From NCBI RefSeq assembly GCF_042429235.1, contig NZ_JBHMBA010000002.1: 64,000 nt of DNA, one strand, 5' to 3'. Both the position numbers and the translations under genes were made by a program. The DNA comes from Arthrobacter_B citreus (lineage in GTDB: Bacteria > Actinomycetota > Actinomycetes > Actinomycetales > Micrococcaceae). The notes beneath the pieces are model-generated. The model ran no database searches and was not told the DNA's origin. It saw only the letters and a program-made list of their open reading frames with translations. Below, in pieces: positions 14,557 through 23,417 of this stretch (its first letter is position 1; every line of letters starts with the position of its first letter).

Positions 14557-16550
14557 GCGGTTCCCTCCCCTTCAGGGGCCTGCGCGTAACGGACATCGGT
14601 CTTGTGCTGCTCGGTCTTGTGCTGCTCGACGCAGATACGGAACCCGACTGAGCTGGAAGCATCCTGGCCGAGTCCGGGCAAGAGCAGCTTGGCGCTGAAG
14701 TCCGGAGACTTCACACCGCCGTCGAAGTACCAGTCCGAGCCCTCGCTGCGGTGTGCGCTGCCGCCCTTGAGCATGACAAAGCGGGTACGGCCGTCCGAAT
14801 GTTCGGACTCCGTCCAGTTCCACACCTCCGGTGTTCTGCGCAGAAACCCGGGACGGGCTGCGGCCAGCTGCCATTCATCCTCGGTGGGGAGACGTCCGCC
14901 GGCCCAGGCTGCGTATTCGCGGGCCCGGGAGAACGTCACGTTGGTAGCGGGACGCTCCGGGTCGCGGGCATCCGCATGCTCTCCGATCGCGTCGAGGAAG
15001 CGGGCATACTCGGCCTCGCTCACCTCTGCGGCGGCAACATCAACCGGCTGCGGGAGGACAACGTTCCGGTCCAGCGTGCGCTGGTCGTGAAGGCGGGGAG
15101 GAAGCGGTTTCCACTCGTCGACGTAGGGCGCTCCGTCATACATGCCTGTCTCGCGCATCCGGAAGCGCACGGTCAGGGTGTATTCGCCGGCCGCAACAGT
15201 GACGGTGGGGATCGCACGGCTGGATGCCGGAGCAACTGGGCCGTTCCAGCGCGGCCCGCTCAGGCGGAGTGCAGAGCGGTGCCGGAAGGACGTGTCATGC
15301 CGGGCGGGTTGCCCGGCGAGAGCAGCGTGTACGATGTCGAGCTGATCGGGTACCTCTGCACCGGCACCGATGTGCGCCGCGGCGGCTATTCCGCCGGCGG
15401 GCACGGTGATCGTGTTCGCTGTGTCACCGGCGTGCAGCGGCCGCCAGCCGCTGCCGGGCAGCCCATAGTGGGCGTCCTCATCCGAGGTGTTTGCCAGGAG
15501 CAGCAGGGTGACACCGTCGAGTTCGAAAGCCGATCCCACCACGGGGCCGTCGGTTACCGAGAGCGGTGTCCACTCCCCCTCGACGAGCCAGCGGTGGAAT
15601 CCGCGCTGAACGGGAAGCATGCGGCGGAGCGTCGCGGCATCACGGTCATTCCAGCCGACCCAGGCACCGAAAACCACCTCCCACACCATGACTCCAACAC
15701 CGTTGAGCCAGGCCGAGCGCAGCTCTTCGGCATGGTCCCGGTGCCAGCGGCGGATGTGGTGCTGCATGTGCCGGCGCTCAAACCATCGGGCGCGGAGGAC
15801 GCCCGGCAGCTCCGAGTCGGCGAACCACTGTGCCCAGGACAACGTGTGGTCAGCGATACGCTCGGTGGCGAGCTTCGATTCGCCTTCGAGGCCGATGCCG
15901 GGGCGCGCCGCATCCAGCGCTGTGACCAGTCCGGGATCCGCCTTCTTCAGCGTGTCGAGGAAGACTCCGTCCGCACCGAGGCGGCGCACTGCCGCCGCGA
16001 GCTCCTGGGTGTCGTCCCCGCTCCGGCGCGTTCCCGTATCCCAGGGGTTGTAGTCCAGGAACACGGCGACGCCGGCAGCGCGCAGCGCCGCTGCAACTTC
16101 GGCCAGACCCGGGACGTCGTAAAAGTCCCACTGGTTGCGGTCGTCAATACCGATGACCGGATAGGCGTGCCACAGGACGACGCCGTCAAGCCCGCCGAAA
16201 CGCTCGTGCGCGTCAGCGAGAAACCGCTCGGGGGTGAAACGCTGCGCCTCAAAATCGAAGAACAGCTCGTCCCACAACCAGACCTGCGCCACGGTAAAGC
16301 AGCTGCTGGCCCAGGCGGAGGCGTCGTCGTCGTACCGGGTGGGCTCGCCATGGCGCTTTCGCGCACCTTCCCGCCACACACTGAGCTGGGCGCGCCAGCG
16401 GCCAAGATCCCCGGGATCGGCAGGCGCCGCGAAAATCTTGGCGTCATCAAGCGCGGCCGCCGCTTCCCCGCTCATCAGATCCAGCTCGAGCGGCACCCGG
16501 GTGGGGAGATCGAGTTCACGGGGCTGCAGGGGGTTGAAACCGCCGCTCAT
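14553..16550 (-). CDS. Glycoside hydrolase-like TIM barrel fused to a formylglycine-generating-enzyme-like (SUMF1/EgtB/PvdO) domain
   Basis: 665 residues with no signal peptide, so cytoplasmic. Residues ~60-330 look like an amylase-type barrel: FGGLDGVVLWHAYPVIGIDD, VAVFLDYNPWDTG, GADGVFLDTLKKADPG (candidate nucleophile Asp) and GIGLEGES (candidate acid Glu). Residues ~330-470 form a beta-rich region. Residues ~505-650 carry FGE-like signatures PATNVTFSRAREYAAWAGG, RLPTEDEWQLAAARPG, VWNWTES, MLKGGSAHR and VGFRIC. The catalytic Cys pair of true FGE is not evident, so the domain may bind sugar or protein instead. The gene overlaps ARH-like gene 2 and the CoA-transferase by 4 nt each. Confidence 0.7.
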   Translation of the reverse strand: MSGGFNPLQPRELDLPTRVPLELDLMSGEAAAALDDAKIFAAPADPGDLGRWRAQLSVWREGARKRHGEPTRYDDDASAWASSCFTVAQVWLWDELFFDFEAQRFTPERFLADAHERFGGLDGVVLWHAYPVIGIDDRNQWDFYDVPGLAEVAAALRAAGVAVFLDYNPWDTGTRRSGDDTQELAAAVRRLGADGVFLDTLKKADPGLVTALDAARPGIGLEGESKLATERIADHTLSWAQWFADSELPGVLRARWFERRHMQHHIRRWHRDHAEELRSAWLNGVGVMVWEVVFGAWVGWNDRDAATLRRMLPVQRGFHRWLVEGEWTPLSVTDGPVVGSAFELDGVTLLLLANTSDEDAHYGLPGSGWRPLHAGDTANTITVPAGGIAAAAHIGAGAEVPDQLDIVHAALAGQPARHDTSFRHRSALRLSGPRWNGPVAPASSRAIPTVTVAAGEYTLTVRFRMRETGMYDGAPYVDEWKPLPPRLHDQRTLDRNVVLPQPVDVAAAEVSEAEYARFLDAIGEHADARDPERPATNVTFSRAREYAAWAGGRLPTEDEWQLAAARPGFLRRTPEVWNWTESEHSDGRTRFVMLKGGSAHRSEGSDWYFDGGVKSPDFSAKLLLPGLGQDASSSVGFRICVEQHKTEQHKTDVRYAQAPEGEGTA

Positions 16551-17935
16551 GATGTTCTCTCCCCCAATCTGAAGGTACGTTCTGCGAGGTCACGGATGGA
16601 CCGCTCGGCCCCGCCCGGGAGTGAGGTGGCGATGGAGTCCTTGAGCGGATCGGTCCAGTCCGCACCGATCCCCTCAGCACCCAGAAGCCCGCCGATGACG
16701 GATCCGATGGTCGCGCCGACGGAGTCAGTGTCCCATCCGCCTGCGACGCCGAGCGCGATGGCGGCACCGAAATCCCCGCCGCAGGCCTGGATGGCGCACG
16801 CCGTGAGGGCTGCGTTGTTGAGGGTGTGAACCCAATGCATCCCGTTGAACTCCGTGTGCAGCACGTCGAGTGCCCCGGCAGTGGTCAGCGAGCCTTCGGC
16901 GAGGGCCTTGCCGGTCTGCCGGCCGAGACGTACGGCGGCAGCCAGGCGTGAATCCGCTGGCACGACCGTGTCCGCGGCGTCCAGCACGGCATCGGCGGAG
17001 GTGGCGGTGAGGGATGCTGAGCAGAGGGCAGCGGCCCACATTTCACCGTAGATGCCGTTGCGGGTGTGGCTTAGGCGTGCGTCGGTCCAGGCGGATGCGG
17101 CGGCCGCGCGCATGTCCCCGGGATGGGCCCAGCCGTGCACGTCGGCCCGGATGAGAGCGCCGATCCATTCCCGGAACGGATTGTGGTGCCGCGCGGTATC
17201 GGGGACGGTTCGGGCATCAAGGATGTTCCGGTACGCCGCTCGTTCAGCGGTGAAGACCCGGCCCGCCGGCAGCGCCGCAAGCCAGGCTTCGGCAAAGTGC
17301 TCTGTGGAGAGACTGCGGCCGTGGGTCTCCATCAGCTCGAGCGTGAGGATGGGGAAGTTCAGGTCATCGTCCTCGGGCATTCCGTCGATATTCTCCACCA
17401 ACGAGGTGGGCGCGGAACGGCGGTTCCAGGGCCAGCGCTCCGCTATGTCCTGCGGAAGTCCCACGGCGGTGAAGTAGGTGCGGATCGGCCAGTTGCCGGT
17501 TGCCCGGGCGATCTCTTCGATGCCCGCACGGGGAATCTTCTCCACGGGCTTGCCGAGCAGGCATCCCGCCGCCCGGCCAAGCCATGCCCCGTGCATCCGT
17601 TCGAAGTCCACGGATGTCCCTATTCCCGGAGCGGCCGGGGCGATACCCGGAGTGGCCGGCGGGAGCAGGGCGACGATGTCCTCCCACTCGTCCGGTTCCT
17701 CGGCGCTTGGGGTCTGCAGGGTCTGCAGCTCATCGAGCACCGTGCGTGCGAGGACACGGATCTCCCGGCTCGCCGGTTCAGTGCTCGCCCCTGATGGAGC
17801 GAGCTGCGTCGAGCCGCCGGCTTCCGCCCACCTGCGCTCAATCGGGGCAAGTTCGTTTTCAGCCGCACCCTGTTCACGGAGAGCTGCCAGCTCAGCGGCG
17901 ACCAAGTCCTCCGGCTGGGACCATGTCAGCCTCAC
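16547..17935 (-). CDS. ADP-ribosylglycohydrolase-family protein with N-terminal extension (second of two)
   Basis: 462 residues. An N-terminal ~105-residue helical extension (AAELAALREQGAAENELAPI) precedes an ADP-ribosylglycohydrolase fold: ERMHGAWLGRAAGCLLGKPV, GMPEDDDLNFPIL where the TDDT metal motif has become EDDD, HWVHTLNNAALTACAIQACG and GVAGGWDTDSVGATIGSVIG with the C-terminal metal aspartates. Enzymes of this fold use two Mg ions to split ribosyl bonds. The altered N-terminal ligand set suggests a different substrate from the first copy. It overlaps its neighbours on both sides by 4 nt. Confidence 0.82.
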   Translation of the reverse strand: MRLTWSQPEDLVAAELAALREQGAAENELAPIERRWAEAGGSTQLAPSGASTEPASREIRVLARTVLDELQTLQTPSAEEPDEWEDIVALLPPATPGIAPAAPGIGTSVDFERMHGAWLGRAAGCLLGKPVEKIPRAGIEEIARATGNWPIRTYFTAVGLPQDIAERWPWNRRSAPTSLVENIDGMPEDDDLNFPILTLELMETHGRSLSTEHFAEAWLAALPAGRVFTAERAAYRNILDARTVPDTARHHNPFREWIGALIRADVHGWAHPGDMRAAAASAWTDARLSHTRNGIYGEMWAAALCSASLTATSADAVLDAADTVVPADSRLAAAVRLGRQTGKALAEGSLTTAGALDVLHTEFNGMHWVHTLNNAALTACAIQACGGDFGAAIALGVAGGWDTDSVGATIGSVIGGLLGAEGIGADWTDPLKDSIATSLPGGAERSIRDLAERTFRLGERTS

Positions 17936-19107
17936 TTCGCGTATACCGGGCTCAGCAGCGATTCCAGGGCTGCGGCTCGTTGTGTGGCGCGATCGGCATC
18001 CGCCCGGGCGATATCACGCACCACCTCCGTCATCGCATCCACCACGGAATCCAGATCGAGGCGGCTGGCGGCCGTGACATCAGTGACCCAGTCGGTAGGC
18101 ACTGCCTCAATACCGTGGAGACCACCGCAGATGGCGCCGGCCATCGTGGCGATCGAGTCGGCGTCGCGCCCGTAATTGACGGCGTCGAGCACCGATGAGC
18201 GAAGGTCACCGTTGCGGGCGACGACGAATCCGAGCGCCGCAGGCAGCTCTTCGATCGATTTGGTCCGCGACGGCAGGCGGGCGTCCATCGCCGGGGCGCG
18301 GTACTGCTCCCCCACCGTGTCGAACGGTGCAACAGCGGCGCGCACCACCCGGCCGAGATCCCGCGGGTCATCCGATCCGCCGTCGGCAAGGAACGCATCA
18401 ACGGCGTCGAAAACGGCGCGGATGGCTGCGGCGGTCCCGTCGTGGGCGACCTCCAGCACGGCCTGCCGCACGTCGTCGACGGTTGCGCCGGGAGCGGCGG
18501 ATGCTGCCACTGCAGCCGCGAAGACGCCTGCGGCCTCACGTCCGTAGGACGACTGGTGGGCGCCGGCGATGTCGATGGCTTCGGCATAGGCACCCTGCGG
18601 GTCGCCAATGTGCACGAGCCCGACCGGTGCCATATACATGGAGGCTCCGCAGTTGACGATGTTTCCCACACCGGCTTCCCGCGGGTCAGCGTGGCCATAG
18701 TGCAGTTTCGCGACGATCCACTTCTCGGCGAGGAAGACGCGCTGCAGGATCAGGGCATGGTCCTCGAGTTCAGGGACCCAGCGCCGTTCACCGATCATCA
18801 GCGGCACCAGATCGCTGGCGACGTCGTAGGCATCGAGATGCCGGCGCTGCTTGGTGTAGACCTCCACGAGGGCGTGGGTCATGAGCGTATCGTCCGTAAC
18901 GTGCCCGTCGCCCTTGTGGTAGGGCGCGATCGGCCGCGCGGTTTTCCAATCGGCAAGGAAGGGCCCCACGATGCCCTCGACCCGGCCGCCGTGGCGCTCT
19001 TCGATCTGCTCGGGGGTCCAGCCCTCGGTCGCGCCGCCCAAGGCGTCTCCCACGGCGGCGCCTGTCAGTACTCCGGCTACTTTGTTCTGCAACACGTTCA
19101 TTCTCAC
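17932..19107 (-). CDS. ADP-ribosylglycohydrolase-family protein (first of two)
   Basis: 391 residues with intact di-metal motifs: NKVAGVLTGAAVGDALGGAT at the N-terminus, GDGHVTDDTLMTHAL (T71, D72, D73, T74), VGNIVNCGASMYMAPVGLVH, GAHQSSYGREAAGVFAAAV and NYGRDADSIATMAGAICGG. DraG/ARH relatives hydrolyse ADP-ribosyl bonds, but many family members in sugar operons have no known protein substrate. The position directly after a sugar-type binding protein, behind a stem-loop, argues for a small-molecule ribosyl- or glycosyl-hydrolase role. ATG 19107 follows an AAGGAG ribosome binding site. Confidence 0.85.
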   Translation of the reverse strand: MRMNVLQNKVAGVLTGAAVGDALGGATEGWTPEQIEERHGGRVEGIVGPFLADWKTARPIAPYHKGDGHVTDDTLMTHALVEVYTKQRRHLDAYDVASDLVPLMIGERRWVPELEDHALILQRVFLAEKWIVAKLHYGHADPREAGVGNIVNCGASMYMAPVGLVHIGDPQGAYAEAIDIAGAHQSSYGREAAGVFAAAVAASAAPGATVDDVRQAVLEVAHDGTAAAIRAVFDAVDAFLADGGSDDPRDLGRVVRAAVAPFDTVGEQYRAPAMDARLPSRTKSIEELPAALGFVVARNGDLRSSVLDAVNYGRDADSIATMAGAICGGLHGIEAVPTDWVTDVTAASRLDLDSVVDAMTEVVRDIARADADRATQRAAALESLLSPVYAK

Positions 19108-19135
19108 TCCTTGTTTACCTCCGAAAATGACGACG

Positions 19136-19164
19136 GCGGGGGCGAACCGGCGGCTCGCCCCCGC
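19136..19164 (-). terminator. Intercistronic GC stem-loop after the binding-protein gene
   Basis: GCGGGGGCGA (19136-19145) pairs with TCGCCCCCGC (19155-19164) around a 10-nt loop, with imperfect TGAC/GTCA extension outside. There is no U-tract. Such structures downstream of ABC binding-protein genes usually stabilise that message or attenuate read-through, so the protein is made in excess over downstream enzymes. Confidence 0.6.
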
Positions 19165-19170
19165 GCGTCA

Positions 19171-20466
19171 TCAGCCGGCGATGTCAGTCCAGCCGGTGGA
19201 AAGTTGGTTAGCCAGCTCCTCGCTGGTGATCTGATCAGCCAGGTACTGCTGGAAGGCCGGCGTGGCGATGGTGTCTTTCCACTCCGTGTACTTTTCGACC
19301 TTGAGGAACGGCGGTCCCTGCAGCCCTTCGCCCGATGCCAGCACCTGTTCCCAGGCGGGGTTGTCCGCGGCCAGTGTTTCCACCTCGGTCCTGGCCGAGG
19401 AGGACGCCGGGATCAGTGCGTCGGCGTAGGCGATCGAGGCCAGGTTCTCGGCGCTCATGAAGAAGTTGAGGAAATCAGCCGACTCGTCCACGTACTCGGA
19501 ATCAACGTTCACCGAATAGGTCTGCGGGTTTGCTGCCTGGATCGCGCCGGCTGAACCCTCAAGCGGAGGCAGGGCCACCCAGTTGAGCCCTTCGGGGGCG
19601 TCGTTGGCAATGTTCGTCGCCTGGAAGGATCCCTGCACCGTCATTGCGACCTTGCCTCCGTAGAACGAGGCCAGTACGTCCGACCCGGACTGCGTCAGTG
19701 ACGTGGGTTCGATCGACTTGTCGGTGTAGGCCATTTCATGGATCAGTTCGGGCACCGCCAGCTCGGAGTCGCCAACATCGATCGACGCGTCAGTGCCTTC
19801 TCCGTCAAAGAAGCCGCCGTCGAAACCGAGTGAGAGGCTCATCATCGTCGCCGTCGGCGATCCAAGACCCCATCCGATGCCGAAAGTGCCATCGGTGGTT
19901 GTTGCCTTCGCGATGGTCTGCAACTCCTCCCACGTCATCGTGTCGCCGGTGGGAACTTCAACCCCGGCGGCTTCGAGGAGGTCAGCATTGGCGAACACCA
20001 TGTAGGACTGCAGAGTGGACGGATAGGCGATGATCTCCCCGTCCTGTGTGACGGAGTCCCAAATCCCTTCGGAGATGTCCGACTTCAGATCCTGGTCGAT
20101 GAGGTCGGTCAGGTCAGCGAGGTAGCCATCCGCCGCGAAGGAGGCAATGGAACTCGCCTCATAGTGGATGATGTCCGGTGCCGTCCCACCGGTGAACTGG
20201 GTGATGAGTTTGTCGAAGGTCCCGTCCCATCCGGCTTGGACAATCTTGACCTGAACGTCTTCGTTCTCCGTGTTCCACTGATCGACGATGGATTTCACGG
20301 CAGCCTGGGTGGTTGGCTGGTCCGACAGCGACTGGAACTGGAGGGTTACGGGGCCGCCGTCGGCGTTCTCCGATTCATTGCTGGCACTGCCCTGCTGGCA
20401 ACCGCTCAGGGCGAGGATGGTCACGCCCGCGAACGCGACGGCGCCAATGCCTCGTATTCTCTTCAT
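19171..20466 (-). CDS. ABC transporter substrate-binding lipoprotein, carbohydrate (CUT1) type
   Basis: 431 residues. A lipoprotein signal (MKRIRGIG, hydrophobic core, LALSGC with Cys23) is followed by the extracellular solute-binding family 1 pattern: VKSIVDQWNTENEDVQVKIV, TGGTAPDIIHYEASSIASFA, NADLLEAAGVEVPTGDTMTW and GKVAMTVQGSFQA. It would be tethered outside the membrane and deliver the ligand to the two permeases encoded just upstream. The aromatic-rich regions suit a sugar or glycoside. A weak AAGAAAGCGAG ribosome binding site precedes the ATG. Confidence 0.92.
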   Translation of the reverse strand: MKRIRGIGAVAFAGVTILALSGCQQGSASNESENADGGPVTLQFQSLSDQPTTQAAVKSIVDQWNTENEDVQVKIVQAGWDGTFDKLITQFTGGTAPDIIHYEASSIASFAADGYLADLTDLIDQDLKSDISEGIWDSVTQDGEIIAYPSTLQSYMVFANADLLEAAGVEVPTGDTMTWEELQTIAKATTTDGTFGIGWGLGSPTATMMSLSLGFDGGFFDGEGTDASIDVGDSELAVPELIHEMAYTDKSIEPTSLTQSGSDVLASFYGGKVAMTVQGSFQATNIANDAPEGLNWVALPPLEGSAGAIQAANPQTYSVNVDSEYVDESADFLNFFMSAENLASIAYADALIPASSSARTEVETLAADNPAWEQVLASGEGLQGPPFLKVEKYTEWKDTIATPAFQQYLADQITSEELANQLSTGWTDIAG

Positions 20467-20516
20467 GATGCTCGCTTTCTTGTTCTGTTGTGGTCGATCT
20501 TTCTTAGGGGGCAGGG

Positions 20517-21356
20517 TCAGCCTTTGACTGCTCCGGCGAGCATTCCGCCGGTCAGCTTCTTCTGCAGGATGGTGAAGATGATGAGCGACGGAATGGTCGC
20601 GAGAATGGCCCCTGCTGCCAGCGGGCCCAGCTGGGTCTGCCCTTCCGCGCCCAGGAACGAACGCAGGGCGATGGGAAGCGTGTAGAGCTCAGGGCTCTGC
20701 AGCAGGACAAGGGCGAGGAAGAACTCGTTCCAGGCCGAAACAAAGGTAAACATGGCCGTTGCCACCAGCCCCGGTGCGAGCAGGGGAAGGATGATCCTCC
20801 GCAGAATCGTGATGCGCGAAGCCCCATCCATCTCACCGGCCTCCTCCAGCTCCGCCGGAATGGCGGACACGTAACCCTGCAGCATCCAGAGCGTGAACGG
20901 CAGGGTGAAGGTGACGTACACGAGGGTCAGTCCGAGCAGGGTGTCGTTGAGATTGATGGTGCGCAGCACCAGGAACAACGGGATGATGATGAGGATCGAC
21001 GGGAAGACCTGGCTGGTCAGTATCCACACCGTGCCGGCGGCGCGAAGCCGCCCCTTGAGGCGGGCGAGGGCGTAGGCCATCGGCATCGACAGCAGCACGG
21101 TGATCACCATCGTTGCCAGGGATACCAGCACCGAGTTGCCGGCGGCGGTCAAAAGGTTCTGGCGCTCGAGGGCGGAACCGTAGTTGCTGAAATCCCAGGT
21201 GGCCGGCAGCAGGTTGACGGCGAGCGAGTTCAGCTCACCCGAGGATTTGAACGACGCCGACAGCAGCCACAGCAGCGGGAACCCCAGGAACAGGAGGAAT
21301 GCGGTAAGGGCGACGTACATGAGCGCCGTCGCGTACCAGGGACGCCTGGTGATCAT
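20517..21356 (-). CDS. Carbohydrate ABC transporter permease (MalG-like)
   Basis: 279 residues with six predicted membrane helices and the inner-membrane permease signature EAGEMDGASRITILRRIILP (EAA loop that docks on the ATPase). The N-terminal ALTAFLLFLGFPLLWLLSAS and the C-terminal ILQKKLTGGMLAGAVKG are typical of the MalG/CUT1 group. It starts within the stop of the MalF-like gene (ATGA). No ATP-binding gene is present in the operon, so a shared MsiK-type ATPase encoded elsewhere probably energises the importer. Confidence 0.93.
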   Translation of the reverse strand: MITRRPWYATALMYVALTAFLLFLGFPLLWLLSASFKSSGELNSLAVNLLPATWDFSNYGSALERQNLLTAAGNSVLVSLATMVITVLLSMPMAYALARLKGRLRAAGTVWILTSQVFPSILIIIPLFLVLRTINLNDTLLGLTLVYVTFTLPFTLWMLQGYVSAIPAELEEAGEMDGASRITILRRIILPLLAPGLVATAMFTFVSAWNEFFLALVLLQSPELYTLPIALRSFLGAEGQTQLGPLAAGAILATIPSLIIFTILQKKLTGGMLAGAVKG

Positions 21357-22306
21357 GAGCGTGCTCCCTTTGTCTGACGGAACTGGTTGACAAGGTACAG
21401 AGACAGAACCAGCAGGATCGCGATAACGAGCACGTCCCCCATTGCCGAGGCGTATCCGATTTCGCGGTTGCGGAAGGCCTCCAAGTAGGTGAACAGCGGC
21501 GGTATCATCGTCCGGCCGCCGGGGCCGCCTTCTGTGAGGACATAGATGAGGCCAAAGGAGTTGAACTGCCAGATGAAGTCCAGCGCGGTGACAGCGAAAA
21601 CAACCGGGCGGAGGGCCGGGAGGGTGATGTGCCAGAACCGGCGGAACGCTCCGGCGCCGTCGACTGCAGCTGCCTCATGCTGCTCCGCGGAAATGGACTG
21701 CATACCGGCCAGCAGCAAGACAGTGGTTTGTGGAATCCCCGCCCAGACTCCCACCACAATGACGGCGGGCAGAGCCGTGGAAAAGTCACCCAGCCAGTTG
21801 ACGCCCGGAATGCCGAACACTTCGAGCATGCCGTTGAGCGGCCCTGAATTGGGGTTGTAAATCATCCGCCACACGATCGCGATGACCACGGGCGGCATTG
21901 CCCAGGGGATCAACGCAAGCACGCGGGTCAGGCCCTTTAGCCGCAAATCACTGTTGAGCAGCAGTGCCAGTCCCATGGCGCATACAAGGGTGAGAAGTGC
22001 GACGGATCCGGCCCAGACAATGCCAATCCCGAAAGATCCCCAGAAACGGTGGTCGCCGAAGAGTTCAATGAAGTTTCCGAAACCGATGAAGTTGATCTCC
22101 GCGTTCCGCTTTAGCGTGGCATCGGTGAAACCGAGAGCGACTCCGCTGACCAGCGGGATTACGGAAAAGATGATGATCGGCAGGAGCGCCGGGATCACCA
22201 GCGTGATGGCTTCCCGTCGTTGCGCGCGAACGCGGTGGCCCACGCGTCTTACTGGACGCGGCGCCTCCTTCACATCGCGTGGAGTGCTTGTGGCTGCGGT
22301 GCTCAT
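21353..22306 (-). CDS. Carbohydrate ABC transporter permease (MalF-like)
   Basis: 317 residues, six predicted membrane helices after a basic cytosolic N-terminus. The EAA loop is EAAAVDGAGAFRRFWHITLP, and LTEGGPGGRTMIPPLFTYLE is a family-typical periplasmic segment. It overlaps the LacI-type regulator gene upstream and the MalG-like gene downstream by 4 nt each. Together the two permeases form the heterodimeric channel of the importer. Confidence 0.93.
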   Translation of the reverse strand: MSTAATSTPRDVKEAPRPVRRVGHRVRAQRREAITLVIPALLPIIIFSVIPLVSGVALGFTDATLKRNAEINFIGFGNFIELFGDHRFWGSFGIGIVWAGSVALLTLVCAMGLALLLNSDLRLKGLTRVLALIPWAMPPVVIAIVWRMIYNPNSGPLNGMLEVFGIPGVNWLGDFSTALPAVIVVGVWAGIPQTTVLLLAGMQSISAEQHEAAAVDGAGAFRRFWHITLPALRPVVFAVTALDFIWQFNSFGLIYVLTEGGPGGRTMIPPLFTYLEAFRNREIGYASAMGDVLVIAILLVLSLYLVNQFRQTKGARS

Positions 22307-23373
22307 CCGGCTTCCCTCTCCTCATTGAGATCGGTGTGTTCAGTGTGGCCACGCGCGGGAGACGAGGCGGGGTCCGGCGCTGGTGCGAGGGAAGACCCGC
22401 GCACAACCAATGACGGCGCCACGGCAATCGTGTGCGCTGGACGTTCGGGGTTTCTGATGCGTTTGAGCAGCAGTTCCGCTGCGGCACGGCCACGTTCTTC
22501 GGCACCCAGGTCCACGCTAGTGAGGCCCGGCCGGACAACTCCGGCAAGCTCCGTGTTGTCGATCCCGGTGACGGCAATGTCGCCGGGAATGGACAATCCA
22601 AAATCCTCGGCGGCGCGTATGGCACCGATCCCGATCAGATCGTTGGCGGCGACGATGGCATCGGGGCGTGATCCACCGGACAGCACACTTCGGGCAGAGG
22701 CGTAGCCGGCCGCGATCGTGAAGTCATCGGCCTCGACGCTCCGTGCCAGGATCTCCGGGTGGGCAGCAACCGCCGCGGCGAATCCGTCACGCCGGAAAGC
22801 ACCCGGGATCGTGTCGCTGGGTCCGTTCACAAAGGCGACGTCGCTTCGGCCCTCGGCCGCCAGATGGTCAACGACAAGACGCATGGCCGTGCGGGAATCC
22901 GCACGCACGTTGTCAATGTTTTGCCCGTCCGGCAAATGTCCCAGGACGACGACCGGCACCGATGTTTTCGCAAGCACTGCAAGGAGCTCATCCGTGACGC
23001 GAAGCGGCGACAGAATCATGCCGTCCACATATCCCCGGCTCAGGTCACGCACGACGTCGACCGAGGAGGACAGCGTTCCCATGGAGGACAGCACCAGCCG
23101 GTAGCCGGATGCCGAGACGACCCGTTCCACTGCTGTCATCATCTCGACGTAGACCGGGTTGCCGATGTCCGCAACAGCGTAAGCGAGTTGGTTTGTTCGG
23201 CCGCGCTTCAGGGACTGTGCCGTCGCATCAGCGACATAGCCAAGTTCATCGGCTGCGTGCTGCACTTTCGCAATGGTTTGAGGGCTTGCTATAAGCCCGT
23301 TGAGTGCCCGTGAAGCTGACGCGACAGAAACGCCGGCGTGTGCCGCAACCTGAGTGATAGTGACCCGAGCCAA
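22303..23373 (-). CDS. LacI-family transcriptional regulator of the nine-gene operon
   Basis: 356 residues from TTG 23373, chosen because AAGGAG lies 4 nt upstream and the protein then begins directly with the LacI headpiece VTITQVAAHAGVSVASASRA and LNGL. The earlier in-frame start at 23427 would run through the operator. The hinge (LGYVADATAQSLKRGRTNQL) and periplasmic-binding-like core (GYVDGMILSPLRVTDELLAV, VAVTGIDNTELAGVVRPGLT) are complete. It is the first gene of its own operon and a perfect operator lies in its leader, so it should autoregulate the whole pathway in response to an imported sugar-like inducer. Confidence 0.93.
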   Translation of the reverse strand: MARVTITQVAAHAGVSVASASRALNGLIASPQTIAKVQHAADELGYVADATAQSLKRGRTNQLAYAVADIGNPVYVEMMTAVERVVSASGYRLVLSSMGTLSSSVDVVRDLSRGYVDGMILSPLRVTDELLAVLAKTSVPVVVLGHLPDGQNIDNVRADSRTAMRLVVDHLAAEGRSDVAFVNGPSDTIPGAFRRDGFAAAVAAHPEILARSVEADDFTIAAGYASARSVLSGGSRPDAIVAANDLIGIGAIRAAEDFGLSIPGDIAVTGIDNTELAGVVRPGLTSVDLGAEERGRAAAELLLKRIRNPERPAHTIAVAPSLVVRGSSLAPAPDPASSPARGHTEHTDLNEEREAG

Positions 23374-23390
23374 CGCTCTCCTTCGAGTGC

Positions 23391-23404
23391 TGTAAACGTT
23401 TACA
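23391..23404. promoter_or_regulatory. LacI-type operator, perfect 14-bp palindrome
   Basis: TGTAAACGTTTACA is fully symmetric with the central CG step typical of LacI/GalR operators. It lies between the -10 at 23418-23423 and the TTG start, roughly +7 to +20 of the transcript, where repressor binding would block transcription of the operon. Confidence 0.85.
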
Positions 23405-23417
23405 GTGGATGCACGAG

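Noticed and set aside
14751..16829. 692-codon plus-strand open frame opposite the GH/FGE gene
   Set aside because: Shadow frame; the minus strand carries coherent enzyme motifs and overlapped gene junctions.
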